Assembly: GCA_904394215.1 (NCBI GenBank)
Contig: CAJFNF010000014.1
Location: 1-58,609, forward strand
Source: an uncultured Faecalibacterium sp.
Lineage (GTDB): Bacteria; Bacillota; Clostridia; Oscillospirales; Ruminococcaceae
Reading direction: 5' to 3'
Length of the DNA stretch: 58,609 bases
The notes beneath the pieces were generated by a model that made no database searches, had not been told where the DNA came from, and was given only the letters and a program-made list of their open reading frames with translations. Of the stretch, positions 32,745 to 41,248 are shown in pieces. Every line of letters starts with the position of its first letter. Within the stretch, counting starts at the first letter, position 1. The position numbers were made by a program, and so were the translations under genes.

Positions 32745-33953
32745 TTGACACAGCTGCTGATACGCGCTTTCGTCAAAGATTATAAGAACCGCCAGGACCC
32801 CAAGGTCCGGGAACGGTATGGCCGTCTGGCCAGTATTGTGGGTGTGTGCTGCAACCTGCTGCTGTTTGCGGGCAAGCTTACGGTGGGCACCCTGTTCGGG
32901 TCCATCGCCATCACCGCCGATGCCATCAACAACCTGTCGGATGCCTCCTCCAACGTGGTGAGCCTGGTGGGCTTCAAGCTGGCCGCCAAGGCCCCCGACG
33001 CCGAGCATCCCTATGGGCACGCCCGCTATGAATACGTGGCGGGCCTGGCGGTGAGCACCATGATCATGGCCATCGGCCTGAGCCTGCTGAAGGAGTCGGC
33101 GGGCAAGATCCTCCACCCTGAAGAGGTGGGCTTCAGCCTGCTGACGGTGGCGGTGCTGTGCGCCTCCATCCTGGTGAAACTGTGGATGAGTTTCTTCAAC
33201 CGCCGGGTGGGCCTGACCATTGAATCCGAAACCCTGATCGCCACCGCCGCCGACAGCCGCAACGATGTCATCTCCACCAGCGCGGTGCTGGTGTCGTCGA
33301 TCCTGTGCAAGGTCACCGGCTTCGATATCATTGATGGCATTATGGGTCTGGGTGTGGCCGTCTTCATCCTGTGGTCGGGCTGGGGCCTGGTTCGGGATAC
33401 CCTGAGCCCTCTGCTGGGCGAAAGCCCCTCTCCCGAGCTGGTGGAACAGCTGGAAAAAAAGGTGCTGTCCTATCCCCGGGTGCTGGGCGTCCATGACATG
33501 ATGGTCCACGACTACGGCCCCGGCCGCCAGTTCGCGTCCCTCCATGTGGAGTTCCCCACCGAGGTGGACCCCCTGGAAGCCCACGACCTGATCGACAACA
33601 TCGAACACGATGTGTGGGAGGAAATGCACCTGCTGCTGACCATCCACTATGACCCCATCGTCACTTCGGACGCCCGGGTGGGGGTGCTGCGGGCCCGCCT
33701 GGTGGAGGAAATCCACCGGATCGACCCCTCCTTGTCCATGCATGACCTGCGGCTGGTGCCCGGACCCACCCACACCAACGTGCTGTTTGACCTGGTGTTC
33801 CCGGCGGGGTACAATGGCGACAAACAGGCTGTCCGGCAGCAGCTGGAAGCTTTTGTCAGCCAGCAGGACCCCACCTATATCTGTAAAATCAAGGTGGAGC
33901 AGAGCTACATTGCGGCTCCCGCCGCCCAGACTGCCAAGAAAGGGGAATCCTGA
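32745..33953 (+). CDS. cation diffusion facilitator family metal exporter (402 aa)
   Basis: CDF antiporter exporting divalent metals (Zn, Mn or Fe) in exchange for protons. About six membrane helices fill residues 25-230, with metal-site acid residues in ITADAINNLSDASSN and AADSRNDVIS (DxxxD). The cytoplasmic C-terminal domain (VLGVHDMMVHDYGPG ... ASLHVEFP) is followed by an extra alpha/beta module, making it longer than the usual 300 aa. I chose TTG at 32745 because AGAAGGGAGA lies 9 nt before it; an ATG 21 codons upstream has no ribosome-binding site. The stop overlaps the next start as TGATG. Confidence 0.88.
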   Translation: MTQLLIRAFVKDYKNRQDPKVRERYGRLASIVGVCCNLLLFAGKLTVGTLFGSIAITADAINNLSDASSNVVSLVGFKLAAKAPDAEHPYGHARYEYVAGLAVSTMIMAIGLSLLKESAGKILHPEEVGFSLLTVAVLCASILVKLWMSFFNRRVGLTIESETLIATAADSRNDVISTSAVLVSSILCKVTGFDIIDGIMGLGVAVFILWSGWGLVRDTLSPLLGESPSPELVEQLEKKVLSYPRVLGVHDMMVHDYGPGRQFASLHVEFPTEVDPLEAHDLIDNIEHDVWEEMHLLLTIHYDPIVTSDARVGVLRARLVEEIHRIDPSLSMHDLRLVPGPTHTNVLFDLVFPAGYNGDKQAVRQQLEAFVSQQDPTYICKIKVEQSYIAAPAAQTAKKGES

Positions 33954-35137
33954 TGCTGAACGAGATGTATCGCCGGATGCTGGCCCACAAGAGCGTCATC
34001 CGGGAAACCGCCGCCTACGGCCACCAGCGGGCCGCCGAGATCGGCTACGAGAATGTGTTCGACTACTCCCTGGGCAACCCCAGCGTGCCCTGCCCGCCGG
34101 CCTTTACCCAGACCATGGAGGATCTGCTGGCCCACGAGGACCCGGTGGCCCTCCACGGCTACTGCCCCAACCAGGGCGACCCCGGGTTCCGCACCGCTGC
34201 GGCAGCCCACCTGAAAAAGGTGTTTGGCCTGCCCTATGAGCAGAAGGACATCTTCCCCGCCACCGGCGCCGCCGGCGCCATCGCCCACGCCCTGCGGGTG
34301 GTCACTGTCCCGGGGGATGAGGTGCTGACCTTTGCCCCCTACTTCCCCGAGTACGGTCCCTATGTGGCGGGCACCGGCGCCGCCCTGAAGGTGGTCCCGC
34401 CCCAGGCCCCGGCCTTCCAGCCCAACCTGGAAGCCTTTGAGGCCATGCTGACCCCCAGCGTTACGGCGGTGCTGATCAACACCCCCAACAACCCCTCGGG
34501 GGTGGTGTACTCGGCCGAGACCCTGACCCGGATGGCCGAAATCCTCACCGAAAAGAGCAAGGCCTACGGCCATGTGATCTACCTGATCAGCGATGAGCCC
34601 TACCGGGATATCGTCTTTGACGGCAAGACGGTGCCCTATCCGGCGGCCTTCTATCCCCACACCCTGACCTGCTTCTCCTTCTCCAAGAGCCTGAGCCTGC
34701 CCGGCGAACGTCTGGGCTATGTGGCAGTCCGGCCCGGCTGCGAAGGGGAGGATGTGCTGGTGGACATGATGGCCCAGGTGTCCCGCTTCACCGGCCACAA
34801 CTGCCCCCCCAGCATCATCCAGAAGGCGGCTGCCCGCTGCCTGGATGTCACCAGTGACCTGTCGGTGTACGAGACCAACATGAATATCCTGTATGACGCC
34901 CTCACCAGCCTGGGCTTTGAGGTGGAGCGCCCCGGCGGCACCTTCTACATCTTCCCCAAGGCTCTGGAGGCCGACGCCAACGCCTTCTGCCGCCGGGCCC
35001 GGGACTATGACCTGCTGCTGGTACCCAGCGACACCTTCGGGGTGGAAGGGTATGTCCGGATGGCCTACTGCATCGAGACCGAGAAGGTCCGCCGCAGCCT
35101 GCCCGCCCTGGAAAAGCTGGCCGCATCCTATCGTTAA
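33953..35137 (+). CDS. PLP-dependent aminotransferase (394 aa)
   Basis: Fold-type I aminotransferase, distant from the one at 3689. It shows YSLGNPSVPCPPAF, YCPNQGDPGFR, PATGAAGAIAHAL, NTPNNPSGVVYS, LISDEPYRDIVFDG with the cofactor Asp, and the Schiff-base Lys in FSFSKSLSLPGERLGY. The segment order resembles the aspartate-type group that keeps an NPS motif; the substrate is not assignable. It is translationally coupled to the CDF exporter (TGATG overlap), which is an odd pairing, and is followed by icd after 47 nt. Confidence 0.88.
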   Translation: MLNEMYRRMLAHKSVIRETAAYGHQRAAEIGYENVFDYSLGNPSVPCPPAFTQTMEDLLAHEDPVALHGYCPNQGDPGFRTAAAAHLKKVFGLPYEQKDIFPATGAAGAIAHALRVVTVPGDEVLTFAPYFPEYGPYVAGTGAALKVVPPQAPAFQPNLEAFEAMLTPSVTAVLINTPNNPSGVVYSAETLTRMAEILTEKSKAYGHVIYLISDEPYRDIVFDGKTVPYPAAFYPHTLTCFSFSKSLSLPGERLGYVAVRPGCEGEDVLVDMMAQVSRFTGHNCPPSIIQKAAARCLDVTSDLSVYETNMNILYDALTSLGFEVERPGGTFYIFPKALEADANAFCRRARDYDLLLVPSDTFGVEGYVRMAYCIETEKVRRSLPALEKLAASYR

Positions 35138-35184
35138 CCGGTGCCGCGCAGTGGCCTAACATGATAGAGAGGAAGGAATCAACC

Positions 35185-36399
35185 ATGGATAAGATCAAGA
35201 TGACCACCCCCCTTGTGGAAATGGACGGCGACGAGATGACCCGCATTCTGTGGCGGAGCATCAAGGACGAGCTGATCCTCCCCTTTGTGGATCTGAAAAC
35301 CGAGTACTATGACCTGGGCCTGCCCAACCGGGACGCCACCGGCGACCAGGTGACCATGGACGCAGCCCTGGCCAACAAGAAGTACGGTGTCTCGGTCAAG
35401 TGTGCCACCATCACCCCCAACGCCCAGCGGATGGAGGAGTACAAGCTCCATGAAATGTGGAAGAGCCCCAACGGCACCATCCGGGCTGTGCTGGACGGCA
35501 CCGTGTTTCGGGCACCCATCATGATTGATTCCATCAAGCCGGTGGTGCGCAACTGGAAAAAGCCCATCACCATCGCCCGTCATGCCTACGGCGACGTGTA
35601 CAAGTGCACCGAGTTCCGGGTGCCGGGCCCCGGCCGGGCCGAGCTCCGGTTCACCGGCGCGGACGGCTCCAGCCAGGAAGCGGTGATCTATGACTTCGAG
35701 TGCCCCGGCGTGCTGCAGGGCTCCTACAACAAGGACAGCTCGATTGCCAGCTTTGCCCGCAGCTGCTTTGCCTACGCTCTGGACGCCAAGCAGGACCTGT
35801 GGTTCGGCGCCAAGGACACCATCTCCAAGAAATACGACCACACCTTCAAGGACATCTTCCAGGAGATCTACGACGCCGAGTACAAGGAGAAATTCGAGGC
35901 CGCCGGCATCACCTACTTCTACAGCCTGATCGATGATATTGTGGCCCGCGTGATCCGCAGCGAGGGCGGCTTTATCTGGGCCTGCAAGAACTACGACGGC
36001 GACGTGATGAGCGACATGGTGTCCACCGCCTTCGGCTCCCTGGCCATGATGACCAGCGTCCTGGTGAGCCCGGACGGCAAGTACGAGTACGAGGCCGCCC
36101 ACGGCACCGTCACCCGCCACTATTACCGCTGGCTGAAGGGGGAGAAGACTTCCACCAACCCCATGGCCACCATCTTTGCCTGGTCGGGGGCCCTGAAGAA
36201 GCGGGGCGAGCTGGACAACCTGCCCGACCTGGTGGCCTTCGGCGAGGCTCTGGAAGCCGCCAGCATCCAGACCCTGAACGACGGCATCATGACCAAGGAC
36301 CTGTGCGCCCTGGCCGAGGGGATCACCCCCACGGCTGTGGACAGCGAGGCATTCATCAAGGCCATCCGCCAGCGGCTGGAAGCCAAGCTGTCGGCCTGA
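35185..36399 (+). CDS. icd: NADP-dependent isocitrate dehydrogenase (eukaryote-like type, 404 aa)
   Basis: Oxidative decarboxylation of isocitrate to 2-oxoglutarate with NADP. The N-terminus TTPLVEMDGDEMTRILW, the isocitrate-binding SPNGTIRAVLDGTVFR, the metal-binding IDDIVARVIRSEGGF and ACKNYDGDVMSDMV, and AAHGTVTRHY are those of the homodimeric 400-aa type found in Bacteroidetes, Clostridia and eukaryotes rather than the E. coli type. The start at 35185 follows GGAAGGAA; an ATG eight codons earlier overlaps that site. It supplies 2-oxoglutarate for amino-acid synthesis next to an aminotransferase. A terminator follows. Confidence 0.94.
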   Translation: MDKIKMTTPLVEMDGDEMTRILWRSIKDELILPFVDLKTEYYDLGLPNRDATGDQVTMDAALANKKYGVSVKCATITPNAQRMEEYKLHEMWKSPNGTIRAVLDGTVFRAPIMIDSIKPVVRNWKKPITIARHAYGDVYKCTEFRVPGPGRAELRFTGADGSSQEAVIYDFECPGVLQGSYNKDSSIASFARSCFAYALDAKQDLWFGAKDTISKKYDHTFKDIFQEIYDAEYKEKFEAAGITYFYSLIDDIVARVIRSEGGFIWACKNYDGDVMSDMVSTAFGSLAMMTSVLVSPDGKYEYEAAHGTVTRHYYRWLKGEKTSTNPMATIFAWSGALKKRGELDNLPDLVAFGEALEAASIQTLNDGIMTKDLCALAEGITPTAVDSEAFIKAIRQRLEAKLSA

Positions 36400-36418
36400 T
36401 TTCTTTCATCCAAACGTT

Positions 36419-36454
36419 CGGGACCGTCCCTGTAAGGGGATGGTCCCCTTTTTG
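36419..36454 (+). terminator. terminator of icd
   Basis: GGGACCGTCCC pairs with GGGATGGTCCC (one mismatch), followed by a run of T residues. Confidence 0.85.
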
Positions 36455-36571
36455 ATGCTCTAAAATACTATTTGTATAATCGAATTGAATGTTTCGAATT
36501 TGTTGCGGGATTTAGCCTTATTTAGAATCGAATCCAACCCGCCGCCCTTTTAAACCCTCTTGCGCTTGGCC

Positions 36572-36669
36572 GATTTTTGCTTCGCACCGCGAAGTGCGCT
36601 CGCAAAATCCGGAGCGCTGCGTCAAACACAGCTCCCTGTATCGTCCACAGGACGCGGTCGCTGTGTTTG
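36572..36669. repeat. two consecutive hairpins in the icd-DUF47 intergenic region
   Basis: GATTTTTGC (36572-36580) pairs with GCAAAATC (36602-36609) with an inner TTCGC/GCGAA stem. CAAACACAGC (36623-36632) pairs exactly with GCTGTGTTTG (36660-36669). They lie in an 830-nt stretch (36400-37229) with no credible gene. A structured RNA or repeat remnants are both possible. Confidence 0.5.
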
Positions 36670-36674
36670 CCCCT

Positions 36675-36890
36675 GCGGCCTGCGGCCGCGCCCCCTGACA
36701 GGGGCTCTAAACTCCAGACTGCTCCTTCTGGTTCAGGGTTACGAGGTGTATTTCACTGAGACAATGCCAATAGAGGAAAAAGGAGCTCCAAAACCAATCC
36801 CTGCTCCTTCTCGTTCTGGGCTGTAGGGAACCTAGAGGGAGCAGCGATAGGCTCAAAGCCCCTGTCAGGGGGCAGCGGCGCAGCCGCGGG
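36675..36890. repeat. MITE-like element with 17-bp terminal inverted repeats
   Basis: GCCCCCTGACAGGGGCT (36690-36706) is the exact reverse complement of AGCCCCTGTCAGGGGGC (36857-36873). The symmetry continues imperfectly on both sides: outward into GC-rich arms and inward to TGCTCC blocks. An internal direct repeat, TGCTCCTTCTGGTTCAGGG (36720-36738) and TGCTCCTTCTCGTTCTGGG (36802-36820), matches at 17 of 19 positions. No transposase frame is inside. Confidence 0.55.
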
Positions 36891-37076
36891 GGTTCCGCTG
36901 AGGGGCGGGTGGGAGGGTAAAAATAAACCCATCAGAAGAGGGGCGAAGTTTATGCCACCGCAGCTGCTGTGGGGCCCTGCGGCTATGAGAAAGGGACCGG
37001 TGCACAACAGGGCCCCCACCGGGCATAAAAGAAAAATCCCCGCCCCAAGTCAGGAGCAGGGATAGGATTTTGGATT

Positions 37077-37107
37077 GGGTGAGACGAGCGTTAGCGGGGA
37101 TTCACCC
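37077..37107. repeat. hairpin whose loop matches the hairpin at 1-34
   Basis: GGGTGA pairs with TCACCC; the loop contains GAGCGTTAGCGG (37086-37097), the reverse complement of the loop sequence at 12-23 of the window. Confidence 0.5.
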
Positions 37108-37204
37108 GCAGGGCAAACGCCGACTAAGATGCAGGGGTTTGCCGCCCTCTAGCCGTAACGTGAGTGCGGCCAGAGTTGCCCGGTACCCAGTGAAAAGTCT
37201 TTTG

Positions 37205-37229
37205 CTTACTTTTCTTCCAGAAAAGTAAG
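37205..37229. terminator. AT-rich hairpin abutting the DUF47 stop codon
   Basis: CTTACTTTTCT pairs perfectly with AGAAAAGTAAG around TCC, ending at the base next to the stop codon of the minus-strand gene. No clean T-run follows on the minus strand, so it may instead protect the 3' end. Confidence 0.55.
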
Positions 37230-37853
37230 TCAGGAGTTTTTCATGACCACGTATTCGACGCTGTCGGCGATGGCCTCGCAGGCGTCGGCGCACTTTTCCA
37301 GGTAGGTGTAGATCTCGCCCCAGGCGATGACCTCGGCAATGTCCACCTTGTTGACGTGGAGATTCCGCATGTTGGCGATGTAGAGACGGTCACACTCTTC
37401 TTCCAGGGAATTGATCCGGATGATGTCCTCCTTGAGCTTTTTGGAGTGCTTGAAGTCCGCGAACTCCTCCAGCAGCCGGCAGACCTGGTCACAGGCCCGG
37501 ATCACGACGTCCAGCATGTTCAGTGCCCCGGGATGGATGGTCTGGACGTTGTGCATGTAAACCCGGATGCAGACCTCCTCCAGCTTGTCGGTGAGGGTGT
37601 CGATCCGGGCGCTGAGGGCCGAGATGTCCTCCCGCTCGATGGGGGTGATGAAGGCGTGAGCCAGCTGGTCGGTCATGGAATGGCGCTTCTTGTCGGCGGA
37701 ATGCTCGATGGCGTGGATCTGGTCCATCCAGGCGGGCATCTGGGCCGGGTCAAAGTTGCGGAAGATCTCTTTCAGCAGCTGGGCCGCCTGGCTGGCGTAG
37801 CCGGCACAGGCGATGAAATTGTCAAAATACATGGCATCCTGTTTTTTCGACAT
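37230..37853 (-). CDS. DUF47/PhoU-like protein, phosphate-transport accessory (207 aa)
   Basis: All-helical PhoU-like fold. Supporting segments are QMPAWMDQIHAIEHSADKK, IEREDISALSARIDTLTDKLE and INSLEEECDRLYIANMRNL, the repeats that carry the metal-cluster acid residues in DUF47 proteins. It is encoded 42 nt downstream of a PiT transporter, the normal partner of DUF47 proteins, so it probably tunes phosphate uptake at the cytoplasmic face. The length is typical. Confidence 0.9.
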   Translation of the reverse strand: MSKKQDAMYFDNFIACAGYASQAAQLLKEIFRNFDPAQMPAWMDQIHAIEHSADKKRHSMTDQLAHAFITPIEREDISALSARIDTLTDKLEEVCIRVYMHNVQTIHPGALNMLDVVIRACDQVCRLLEEFADFKHSKKLKEDIIRINSLEEECDRLYIANMRNLHVNKVDIAEVIAWGEIYTYLEKCADACEAIADSVEYVVMKNS

Positions 37854-37895
37854 GGGTTTTCCTCTCCTTTGTCACTGAGGCAAAGCCGCAGGGCC

Positions 37896-38948
37896 TTACC
37901 AGATCTGCATAAAAATCTTGGCCATCACAAAACTAATGAGTCCGCACCCGGGGAAGGTGAAGATCCAGGTCAGCATCATGTCTTTGACCACGCCGAAGTT
38001 GATGGCAGACAGCCGCTTGACGGCGCCCACGCCCATGATGGCGCTGGTCTTGGTATGGGTGGTGGAGACCGGAATGCCGAACAGGCTGGAATACAGCAGG
38101 CAGATGGCGCCGGCCACGTCGGCGCAAAAGCCCTGGTACCGCTCCAGCTTGACCATGTCCATGCCCACCGACTTGATGATCTTTTCGCCGCCGACACTGG
38201 TGCCCAGGGCCATGACCACGCTGCACAGCAGCATCAGCCAGACCGGGATCTCCATCCCCACCACAGAGCTCTGGCCGCTGGAAAAGGCCAGACCCAGGAA
38301 CAGCACGCCGATGAACTTCTGGCCGTCCTGGGCGCCGTGCATGAAGCTCATGGCAGCGGCGCCGGCAATCTGAGCCACCCGGAAAAACCGGTTGGCGGCC
38401 CGCAGCTCAATGTTATAGCACAGGATGGTGACCAGCTTGCAGATGACCCAGCCGGTGGCAAAGCCCAGCAGCAGGCTGAGGGCCAGGCCATAGAGGACCT
38501 TGCTCCACTCGCCGAAGTTGATGCCGCCGACACCTCCCTGGATGGCGATGGCCGCGCCGGACAGGCCGGCGATCAGGCTGTGGCTCTCACTGGTGGGGAT
38601 GCCAAAGATGGAGGCTCCCACACTGTACACCACAATGGACAGCAGGGATGCGCACAGGGCGATGAGGGCGCTGGATGTGTCGGCGCCGAAATCCACCATG
38701 TTGCTGATGGTGGAGGCCACCGAACTGTTGATCTGGGTCATGACGAAGACCCCGAGAAAATTGAACACGGCGCTCATCCAGATGGCGTGGCGCACCTCCA
38801 GACAGCGGGTGGTGACGCAGGTGGCGATGGCGTTGGGGGCGTCGGTCCAGCCGTTGACGAAGATGACCCCCAGGGTAAAGACCACGGTAATGATCAGGAT
38901 GGGATTGCCGGCCAGCTGCCCCCAGAATGAGGTAAATGACAGATCCAT
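37896..38948 (-). CDS. PiT-family inorganic phosphate transporter (350 aa)
   Basis: Low-affinity phosphate:cation symporter. About ten membrane helices are visible with the duplicated PiT signature: GWTDAPNAIATCVTTRCLE near the N-terminus (about 31-49) and IMGVGAVKRLSAINF near the C-terminus, plus PTSESHSLIAGLSGA and PVSTTHTKTSAI. The start at 38948 gives a normal N-terminus; the ribosome-binding site GGAG is rather far (14 nt). First gene of a two-gene operon with DUF47, driven by the promoter at 39061-39089. Confidence 0.93.
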   Translation of the reverse strand: MDLSFTSFWGQLAGNPILIITVVFTLGVIFVNGWTDAPNAIATCVTTRCLEVRHAIWMSAVFNFLGVFVMTQINSSVASTISNMVDFGADTSSALIALCASLLSIVVYSVGASIFGIPTSESHSLIAGLSGAAIAIQGGVGGINFGEWSKVLYGLALSLLLGFATGWVICKLVTILCYNIELRAANRFFRVAQIAGAAAMSFMHGAQDGQKFIGVLFLGLAFSSGQSSVVGMEIPVWLMLLCSVVMALGTSVGGEKIIKSVGMDMVKLERYQGFCADVAGAICLLYSSLFGIPVSTTHTKTSAIMGVGAVKRLSAINFGVVKDMMLTWIFTFPGCGLISFVMAKIFMQIW

Positions 38949-39060
38949 AAAACTGCAACAAACTCCTTTCGGCAGGTCGGGCGGGGCAGAGGCCCCGGGA
39001 CAAGAATCACCAGGTACAGAGCGGTGCACGGTGCAGGCTGTGTACCGGAATCTTACCTCT

Positions 39061-39089
39061 ATTTTACTGAATTTATAGGTGATTTTCAA
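39061..39089 (-). promoter_or_regulatory. sigma-A promoter of the PiT-DUF47 operon
   Basis: Minus strand: TTGAAA (-35), a 17-bp spacer and TAAAAT (-10), leaving a 113-nt leader. No Pho box was recognised. Confidence 0.78.
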
Positions 39090-39112
39090 GAATGAAGTCG
39101 GTTTGGGGCAGC

Positions 39113-39142
39113 AAAAAAGCGGCCCCCGGAGGGACCGCTTTT
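39113..39142 (-). terminator. terminator of the CMD-cupin gene
   Basis: Minus strand: AGCGGTCCC pairs with GGGGGCCGCT with a small bulge, followed by six T residues. Confidence 0.8.
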
Positions 39143-39157
39143 GGATGGATGATTCTG

Positions 39158-39901
39158 TTACTGAAGTTTTCCGTATGCTTCGTCCGAGACCGGCTCACAC
39201 CATTCGTTGCTGGTGTTCTCGCCGGGGACCTCGATGGCCACATGGGAGAACCAGCTGTCGCAGGCCGCGCCGTGCCAGTGCTTGACCTCGGGAGGGATGG
39301 TGACGGCGTCGCCGGGGGCCAGGGGCCGGGGCTCCTGGCCCCATTCCTGGTACCAGCCCCGGCCGGCGGTGCACAGCAGGATCTGCCCGCCTCCCCTGGA
39401 GGCGTGGTGGATGTGCCAGTTGTTGCGGCAGCCCGGCTCAAAGGTGACGTTGGCGGCGGTGACGCCGCTTTCCCCGGCCAGCATTTTCAGGTAGCTGCGG
39501 CCCACAAAATACTGGGCGTAGGCGTCGTTGGGGGCGCCCAGCCCGAAGATCCCGCCCTGGGGCTCCTGGGCGGGGGCCTCATCGGCCCAGACCTCCTTGG
39601 CCATCCGGAAGGCGGCCCAGGCCTTGGGCCAGCCTGCATAGAAGGCTGCGTGGGTGATGATCTCGGCGATCTGCTCCCGGGTGATGCCGTTCTTCTTGGC
39701 GGTGGCCAGGTGGTACTGGAAGGAACTGTCCACCAGGCCCTGGGCCAGCAGGGCCACCACCGTCACCAGGGAACGGTCCCGCAGGGAGAGCTTGTCTTCC
39801 CGGCTCCACACCTGGCCAAAAAGCACATCGTCGTTCAGCTGGGCGAACTGGGGAGCAAAGTCCCCCAGTTGGTCCCGGCCTGCCGTCTGTTTCACTGCCA
39901 T
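39158..39901 (-). CDS. carboxymuconolactone decarboxylase-cupin fusion protein (247 aa)
   Basis: N-terminal CMD/AhpD-like domain (about residues 15-105: SLRDRSLVTVVALLAQG, HLATAKKNGITREQIAEI, FYAGWPKAWAA) joined to a C-terminal cupin (about 130-235: VTFEPGCRNNWHIHHAS, GDAVTIPPEVKHWHGA with metal-type His residues). CMD proteins of this kind lacking the CxxC pair are of unclear function; the pair is not seen here. Such fusions are often annotated as quercetin-dioxygenase-like, without proof. GGAGG precedes the start. Monocistronic. Confidence 0.88.
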   Translation of the reverse strand: MAVKQTAGRDQLGDFAPQFAQLNDDVLFGQVWSREDKLSLRDRSLVTVVALLAQGLVDSSFQYHLATAKKNGITREQIAEIITHAAFYAGWPKAWAAFRMAKEVWADEAPAQEPQGGIFGLGAPNDAYAQYFVGRSYLKMLAGESGVTAANVTFEPGCRNNWHIHHASRGGGQILLCTAGRGWYQEWGQEPRPLAPGDAVTIPPEVKHWHGAACDSWFSHVAIEVPGENTSNEWCEPVSDEAYGKLQ

Positions 39902-39969
39902 AAGATTCTGCCTCCGTTCCGATCGGGCCGCGTTCCGGCCGCGGCCCCTGTGATCTCTTTGACAGCTTT

Positions 39970-39998
39970 ATTGTAACGCCGGGCCGCTGGAATGTCTA
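39970..39998 (-). promoter_or_regulatory. sigma-A promoter of the CMD-cupin gene
   Basis: Minus strand: TAGACA (-35), a 17-bp spacer and TACAAT (-10). Confidence 0.7.
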
Positions 39999-40049
39999 AT
40001 ACCCATCTTGCATCCTGCAAAATACCCAAAATGCATGAATGACCCATGC

Positions 40050-40078
40050 AAAAACGGCCCGGAACCAGGTCCGGGCCG
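40050..40078 (-). terminator. terminator of the pth-mfd-foldase operon
   Basis: Minus strand: CGGCCCGGA pairs with TCCGGGCCG, followed by five T residues. Confidence 0.88.
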
Positions 40079-40096
40079 CAGGGTGTCGGTTGATTT

Positions 40097-41170
40097 TTAG
40101 TTCATCTTGATCTTGGAAGCGGGGAGCTTGGCCATGGCGCTCTGGTCCAGATTGGTTTCCAGGGCGGCGCCGGCCTCCTTCATGTCGGCGTCCACCATGG
40201 GGGTGGCCATATCGGACAGGACGGTGGAGCGGAGCAGGTCCAGGCTCATGGTGTCCAGGGGATCCAGACGCATGGCGATCAGGATGGAGGTGCTGGAGTA
40301 GGTGACAGCGCAGGCGTCACCGTACTGCAGGCCCCGCAGGGTAGCGGCGTCCTCCTCCGAGAAGGAGCTGTCCAGCTGGTCCTGGCTCAGGAAGCTGGAG
40401 CTCAGCTGGCTGGCGGCGTCCTCAGCGGACAGCTCGGAATCCAGCACAGCGTAGATGTCGGGCAGGGCAGCGGCCACCGTATCGTCGAAGGTGTCGGGGG
40501 TGCTGGCTGCGGCGGCATCCTGGGCCAGCTGCAGCATCTGGCTGGTCTGGTCCTCATCGGCGAAGGCGTAGGTGGAGGTGTTGTACAGAGGCACCGTGAC
40601 ATAGCGGATGTAGAGCATCTCGTTTTCCAGATGGTCGGTGAGCTGGTCATCGGTGAGGGGGGTCTCGCCGTCGGGACCATAGATCAGGTTGACTAGGGCT
40701 GCCTGCTTGGCCAGGTTGTACTCGTACTGGCGGATGGTGTCCTCGCCGATGCCGTTGGACTTGTACAGGTCGCCGTAGCTGTCCATCAGCTGGTCGGTGT
40801 AGCTGTCGGCCTGGCTGGTGTAGTCCTCCGACAGGTCGCCGGCCAGTTCGCTGAAGCGGTTCTCCACCGCCACATAGCGCTGCAGGTCCTCCTGGGTAGT
40901 CTGGGCCACAAAGTCGCTGACGGTGATGCTGTCGCCGCCGTCAGGGGTGATGGTCTCTTTCAGGAAGGCCTTGACATTGGAGGGGTCCTGATCCTCTCCG
41001 GCGTACTGGGCGGCCTGCTGGTAGGCGTCGAACTGGGCCAGCAGGTAGGTGCCCGAGCTGATTTCCTGGCCGCCGATGGTCCCCACCGTGTCGGGGGTGG
41101 AGATGGTGCAGCCGGCCAGGGAGAAGCAGAGCGCCAGCACAGCAGCCAGCGCGAGCAGTTTCTGTTTCAT
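40097..41170 (-). CDS. PrsA/SurA-like lipoprotein foldase (357 aa)
   Basis: Lipoprotein with lipobox FSLAGC (Cys21). The N-terminal region (VGTIGGQEISSGTYLLAQFDAYQ) is the SurA_N/PrsA pattern and is followed by a long helical segment; a parvulin catalytic domain is not evident, so peptidyl-prolyl isomerase activity is doubtful and a holdase role is likelier. The position directly after mfd is the common clostridial context for a PrsA-like protein. AAAGGAG precedes the start. It acts outside the membrane in folding of secreted proteins (inference from family and context). Confidence 0.75.
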   Translation of the reverse strand: MKQKLLALAAVLALCFSLAGCTISTPDTVGTIGGQEISSGTYLLAQFDAYQQAAQYAGEDQDPSNVKAFLKETITPDGGDSITVSDFVAQTTQEDLQRYVAVENRFSELAGDLSEDYTSQADSYTDQLMDSYGDLYKSNGIGEDTIRQYEYNLAKQAALVNLIYGPDGETPLTDDQLTDHLENEMLYIRYVTVPLYNTSTYAFADEDQTSQMLQLAQDAAAASTPDTFDDTVAAALPDIYAVLDSELSAEDAASQLSSSFLSQDQLDSSFSEEDAATLRGLQYGDACAVTYSSTSILIAMRLDPLDTMSLDLLRSTVLSDMATPMVDADMKEAGAALETNLDQSAMAKLPASKIKMN

Positions 41171-41248
41171 TGCGGTATGCTCCTTTGATGATTTTGGAAC
41201 GGGTGGGTCAGATAACCCACCCAGTATAACCCCGGCGGGCCGGGTACG

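Noticed and set aside
36560-36826. 88-codon open frame in the icd-DUF47 intergenic region
   Set aside because: No ribosome-binding site; it overlaps inverted and direct repeats and has a Pro/Arg-rich non-protein-like translation.
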